Origin: Pseudomonas wayambapalatensis
Lineage (GTDB): Bacteria; Pseudomonadota; Gammaproteobacteria; Pseudomonadales; Pseudomonadaceae
Direction of reading: 5' to 3'
Length of the DNA: 64,000 nucleotides
Assembly: GCA_014268975.2 (NCBI GenBank)
Contig: CP077096.1
Location: 5,074,001-5,138,000, forward strand
The position numbers and the translations under genes were made by a program. Within the stretch, counting starts at the first letter, position 1. Each line of letters starts with the position of its first letter. This document shows, piece by piece, positions 61,355-64,000 of the stretch. The notes under the pieces were generated by a model that saw nothing but the letters and a program-made list of their open reading frames with translations, ran no database searches and was not told the DNA's origin.

Positions 61355-62803
61355 ATGCCAAGCGATCACTCCGCCGGCACGCCGGCAAGTTCCTCCGTAG
61401 ATTTCGAGAAAGTCGGCTCCGACTATTTCCAGCAACGTGAACTGAAAAAAGGCGCCGCAGGCTGGGTCCTGCTGGTGGGCCTGGGCGTGGCCTACGTGAT
61501 TTCCGGCGACTACGCCGGCTGGAACTTCGGCCTCGCCCAAGGCGGCTGGGGCGGCATGTTCCTGGCCACGCTGCTGATGGCCACCATGTACCTGTGCATG
61601 TGCTTCTCGCTGGCCGAGCTGTCCTCGATGATCCCCACCGCGGGCGGCGGCTACGGCTTCGCGCGCAGCGCGTTCGGGCCCTGGGGCGGCTTTCTCACCG
61701 GCACGGCGATCCTCATCGAATACGCCATCGCCCCTGCCGCCATCGCCGTGTTCATCGGCGCCTACTGCCAATCGCTGTTCGGCATCGGCGGCTGGATGAT
61801 CTACCTGGCGTTCTACATCGTCTTCATCGGCATCCACATCTTCGGCGTCGGCGAGGCGCTGAAGCTGATGTTCATCATCACCGCCATCGCTGCGATTGCA
61901 CTGGCGGTGTTCCTGATCGGCATGGTGCCCCATTTTGATGCAGCCAACCTGTTCGACATCGCCAAGACCGACGCCGTCGGCGCCAGCAGCTTCCTGCCAT
62001 TTGGCTATGTCGGCATCTGGGCGGCAATCCCCTATGCGATCTGGTTCTTCCTCGCCGTCGAAGGCGTGCCCCTGGCCGCCGAAGAGACCAAGAACCCCAA
62101 GCGCGACCTGCCCCGCGGCCTGATCGGCGCGATGCTGGTGCTGCTGGCCTTCGCCCTGCTGATCCTGGTGGTCGGCCCCGGCGGCGCCGGCTCCGAAGCG
62201 CTCAAGGCTTCGGGCAACCCGCTGGTCGAGGCGCTGTCGAAGGCGTACGGCGGCTCGACCTGGATGGGCGGCTTCGTCAACCTGGTGGGTCTGGCCGGGC
62301 TGATCGCCAGCTTCTTCTCGATCATCTACGCCTATTCGCGGCAGATTTTCGCACTTTCACGCGCGGGCTACCTGCCGCGCAAGCTCTCGGAAACCAACAA
62401 GAGCAAGGCGCCGGTACTGGCCCTGGTGATCCCCGGCATCATCGGTTTTGCCCTGTCGCTGACTGGCCAGGGTGACCTGCTGATCCTGGTCGCGGTGTTC
62501 GGTGCCACCCTGTCCTACGTGCTGATGATGGCCGCGCACATCACCCTGCGCATCCGCCGACCGAAGATGGAGCGCCCGTACCGCACGCCCGGCGGCATCT
62601 TCACTTCGGGCGTGGCGCTGGTGCTGGCCTGCATCGCCGTGGTCGCCGGCTTCCTGGTCGACCCACGCGTGGTGATTGGCGCTGCCGTGATCTATGCGGT
62701 ATTAATTGCCTACTTTGCTTTCTACAGTCGCCACCATCTGGTGGCCGGGACGCCGGAAGAGGAATTCGCCGCGATCCAGAAGGCCGAAGAGGCCTTGCAC
62801 TGA
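61355..62803 (+). CDS. eat: Ethanolamine permease
   Basis: A 482-residue APC-superfamily transporter with twelve transmembrane helices. The consensus amphipathic region VISGDYAGWNFGLAQGGWGG, SLAELSSMIPTAGGGYGFAR and FFLAVEGVPLAAEETKNPKR point to the ethanolamine permease family. It lies between exaC and eutB. Transcription may come from exaC or from a promoter in the 199-bp gap, which also contains a REP pair. Confidence 0.92.
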   Translation: MPSDHSAGTPASSSVDFEKVGSDYFQQRELKKGAAGWVLLVGLGVAYVISGDYAGWNFGLAQGGWGGMFLATLLMATMYLCMCFSLAELSSMIPTAGGGYGFARSAFGPWGGFLTGTAILIEYAIAPAAIAVFIGAYCQSLFGIGGWMIYLAFYIVFIGIHIFGVGEALKLMFIITAIAAIALAVFLIGMVPHFDAANLFDIAKTDAVGASSFLPFGYVGIWAAIPYAIWFFLAVEGVPLAAEETKNPKRDLPRGLIGAMLVLLAFALLILVVGPGGAGSEALKASGNPLVEALSKAYGGSTWMGGFVNLVGLAGLIASFFSIIYAYSRQIFALSRAGYLPRKLSETNKSKAPVLALVIPGIIGFALSLTGQGDLLILVAVFGATLSYVLMMAAHITLRIRRPKMERPYRTPGGIFTSGVALVLACIAVVAGFLVDPRVVIGAAVIYAVLIAYFAFYSRHHLVAGTPEEEFAAIQKAEEALH

Positions 62804-62852
62804 TCGCCGACTTACGCCGCAGGCCAGCCCTGCGGCGCCCTGGAGATTCTGT

Positions 62853-64000
62853 ATGGCAAGTTTCGTACACACGGTAGGCAATCTGGTCTACCGCTTCGAC
62901 AGCCTCAAGGAAGTCATGGCCAAGGCCAGCCCGGCGCGCTCGGGCGACTTCCTGGCCGGTGTTGCCGCCAGCAACGACGGTGAGCGGGTCGCCGCACAAA
63001 TGGCCCTGGCCAGCATCCCGCTCAGTCACTTTCTCAACGAAGCGCTGATCCCCTACGAACAGGACGAGATCACCCGGCTGATCATCGACACCCATGACGC
63101 CGCCGCCTTCGCCCCGGTCAGCCACCTCACCGTCGGCGGCCTGCGTGACTGGCTGCTCAGCGAGGCGGCCGACGAAGCCAGCCTGCGCGCCCTGGCCCCC
63201 GGCCTGACGCCGGAAATGGCCGCCGCCGTATCCAAGATCATGCGTGTCCAGGACCTGGTGCTGGTGGCGCAGAAGATCCGCGTGGTCACAACCTTTCGCG
63301 GCACCATGGGCCTGCGCGGGCGGCTGTCGACCCGCCTGCAGCCCAACCACCCCACCGACGAGCCGGCTGGCATCGCCGCCAGCATCCTCGACGGCCTGCT
63401 GTACGGCAACGGCGACGCCATGATCGGCATCAACCCGGCCACCGACAGCATCGCCTCGATCTGCGCCCTGCTGGAAATGCTCGATGCGATCATCCAGCGC
63501 TACGACATTCCCACCCAGGCCTGCGTGCTCACCCACGTCACCACCTCGATCGAGGCGATCAACCGAGGCGTGCCGCTGGACCTGGTGTTCCAGTCCATCG
63601 CCGGCACCGAGGCCGCCAACGCCGGCTTCGGCATCAACCTCAACGTGCTTCAGGAAGGCTACGAGGCCGGGCTGTCGCTCAAGCGCGGCACCCTCGGGCA
63701 GAACCTCATGTACTTCGAGACCGGCCAGGGCAGCGCGCTGTCGGCCAACGCCCACCACGGCGTCGATCAACAGACCTGCGAGACCCGCGCCTACGCCGTG
63801 GCTCGGCATTTCAAGCCATTCCTGGTCAATACCGTGGTCGGTTTCATCGGCCCGGAGTACCTGTACAACGGCAAGCAGATCATCCGCGCCGGCCTGGAAG
63901 ACCACTTCTGCGGCAAGCTGCTCGGCGTGCCGATGGGCTGCGACATCTGCTACACCAACCACGCCGAAGCCGACCAGGACGACATGGACACCCTGCTGAC
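62853..64000 (+). CDS. eutB: Ethanolamine ammonia-lyase large subunit (3' end outside window)
   Basis: About 382 residues of the B12-dependent enzyme that splits ethanolamine to acetaldehyde and ammonia. The motifs TFRGTMGLRGRLSTRLQPNH, VLTHVTTSIEAINRGVPLDL and SIAGTEAANAGFGINLNVLQ, followed by FETGQGSALSANAHHGVDQQ, are those of EutB. It begins at an ATG preceded by GGAG. The gene continues past the right edge, where eutC is expected. Confidence 0.97.
   Translation, partial: MASFVHTVGNLVYRFDSLKEVMAKASPARSGDFLAGVAASNDGERVAAQMALASIPLSHFLNEALIPYEQDEITRLIIDTHDAAAFAPVSHLTVGGLRDWLLSEAADEASLRALAPGLTPEMAAAVSKIMRVQDLVLVAQKIRVVTTFRGTMGLRGRLSTRLQPNHPTDEPAGIAASILDGLLYGNGDAMIGINPATDSIASICALLEMLDAIIQRYDIPTQACVLTHVTTSIEAINRGVPLDLVFQSIAGTEAANAGFGINLNVLQEGYEAGLSLKRGTLGQNLMYFETGQGSALSANAHHGVDQQTCETRAYAVARHFKPFLVNTVVGFIGPEYLYNGKQIIRAGLEDHFCGKLLGVPMGCDICYTNHAEADQDDMDTLL

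Overview
This window is chromosomal DNA from a Pseudomonas of the P. putida group. The GC content is high, and the gene content and order match Pseudomonas housekeeping loci: thiD-thiE-hemL, ybeZ-ybeY-corC-lnt, leuS-lptE-holA, lipB-lipA, dacA-rlpA-mltB-rodA-mrdA-rlmH-rsfS-nadD-proA and mpl-ubiX. Several copies of the putida-type REP palindrome (a GCGGGTTTACCCGC or GCGGGCTTGCCCGC core) lie between genes. There are no rRNA or tRNA genes, no prophage and no CRISPR array. About 65 genes are called. Two run off the ends: an rhlE-like helicase on the left and eutB on the right.

Layout. 1-3.5 kb: DEAD-box helicase fragment, a drug/metabolite exporter divergent from an Lrp-type regulator, a NYN-domain protein and a DUF2076 protein. 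3.6-8.1 kb: the least ordinary stretch. It holds a YciC membrane protein, an unrecognised small protein (4400-4891), an HD-GYP-like/LuxR regulator divergent from an exported alpha/beta hydrolase, and a decayed second copy of the unrecognised gene. That copy carries two in-frame stops and a 141-bp MITE. 8-20 kb: hrpB, a lipoprotein, fieF, an exported Gly/Tyr-rich protein, a possible sRNA, an Lrp regulator, DUF2788, rluE, amn, aidB and a 7TMR-DISM histidine kinase.

20-34 kb: thiamine and tetrapyrrole genes (thiD, thiE, hemL), a Sel1-repeat protein, the RNA-processing and envelope cluster ybeZ-ybeY-corC-lnt, a YdcF protein, a small hypothetical, leuS-lptE-holA, and arfA with its internal hairpin. 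34-48 kb: a lytic transglycosylase and an LD-carboxypeptidase. The minus-strand block proA to lipA follows; it combines cell elongation (PBP2, RodA, MltB, RlpA, PBP5-type DacA), ribosome maturation (RlmH, RsfS), NAD and proline synthesis, and lipoate attachment.

48-64 kb: a 3-methyladenine glycosylase, a DedA-PAP2 fusion, a Lon-N protein, cidA-lrgB, phaJ4, a MORN-repeat/C13-protease lipoprotein, an NAD(P)-binding protein, and the mpl-ubiX-lipoprotein operon. It ends with an ethanolamine catabolism locus: a sigma-54 activator (EatR type), aldehyde dehydrogenase, ethanolamine permease and eutB. A near-consensus sigma-54 promoter lies upstream of the dehydrogenase. From memory, the order leuS to eutB resembles that of P. 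aeruginosa PAO1 (about PA3987-PA4024).

Most notable observations: the unrecognised paralogous family and its MITE-broken copy, a REP pair translated inside the EatR-type activator, a candidate terminator-ended sRNA near 13.0-13.2 kb, the arfA hairpin, the MORN-C13 lipoprotein, and a ten-base G tract just upstream of a small hypothetical gene.
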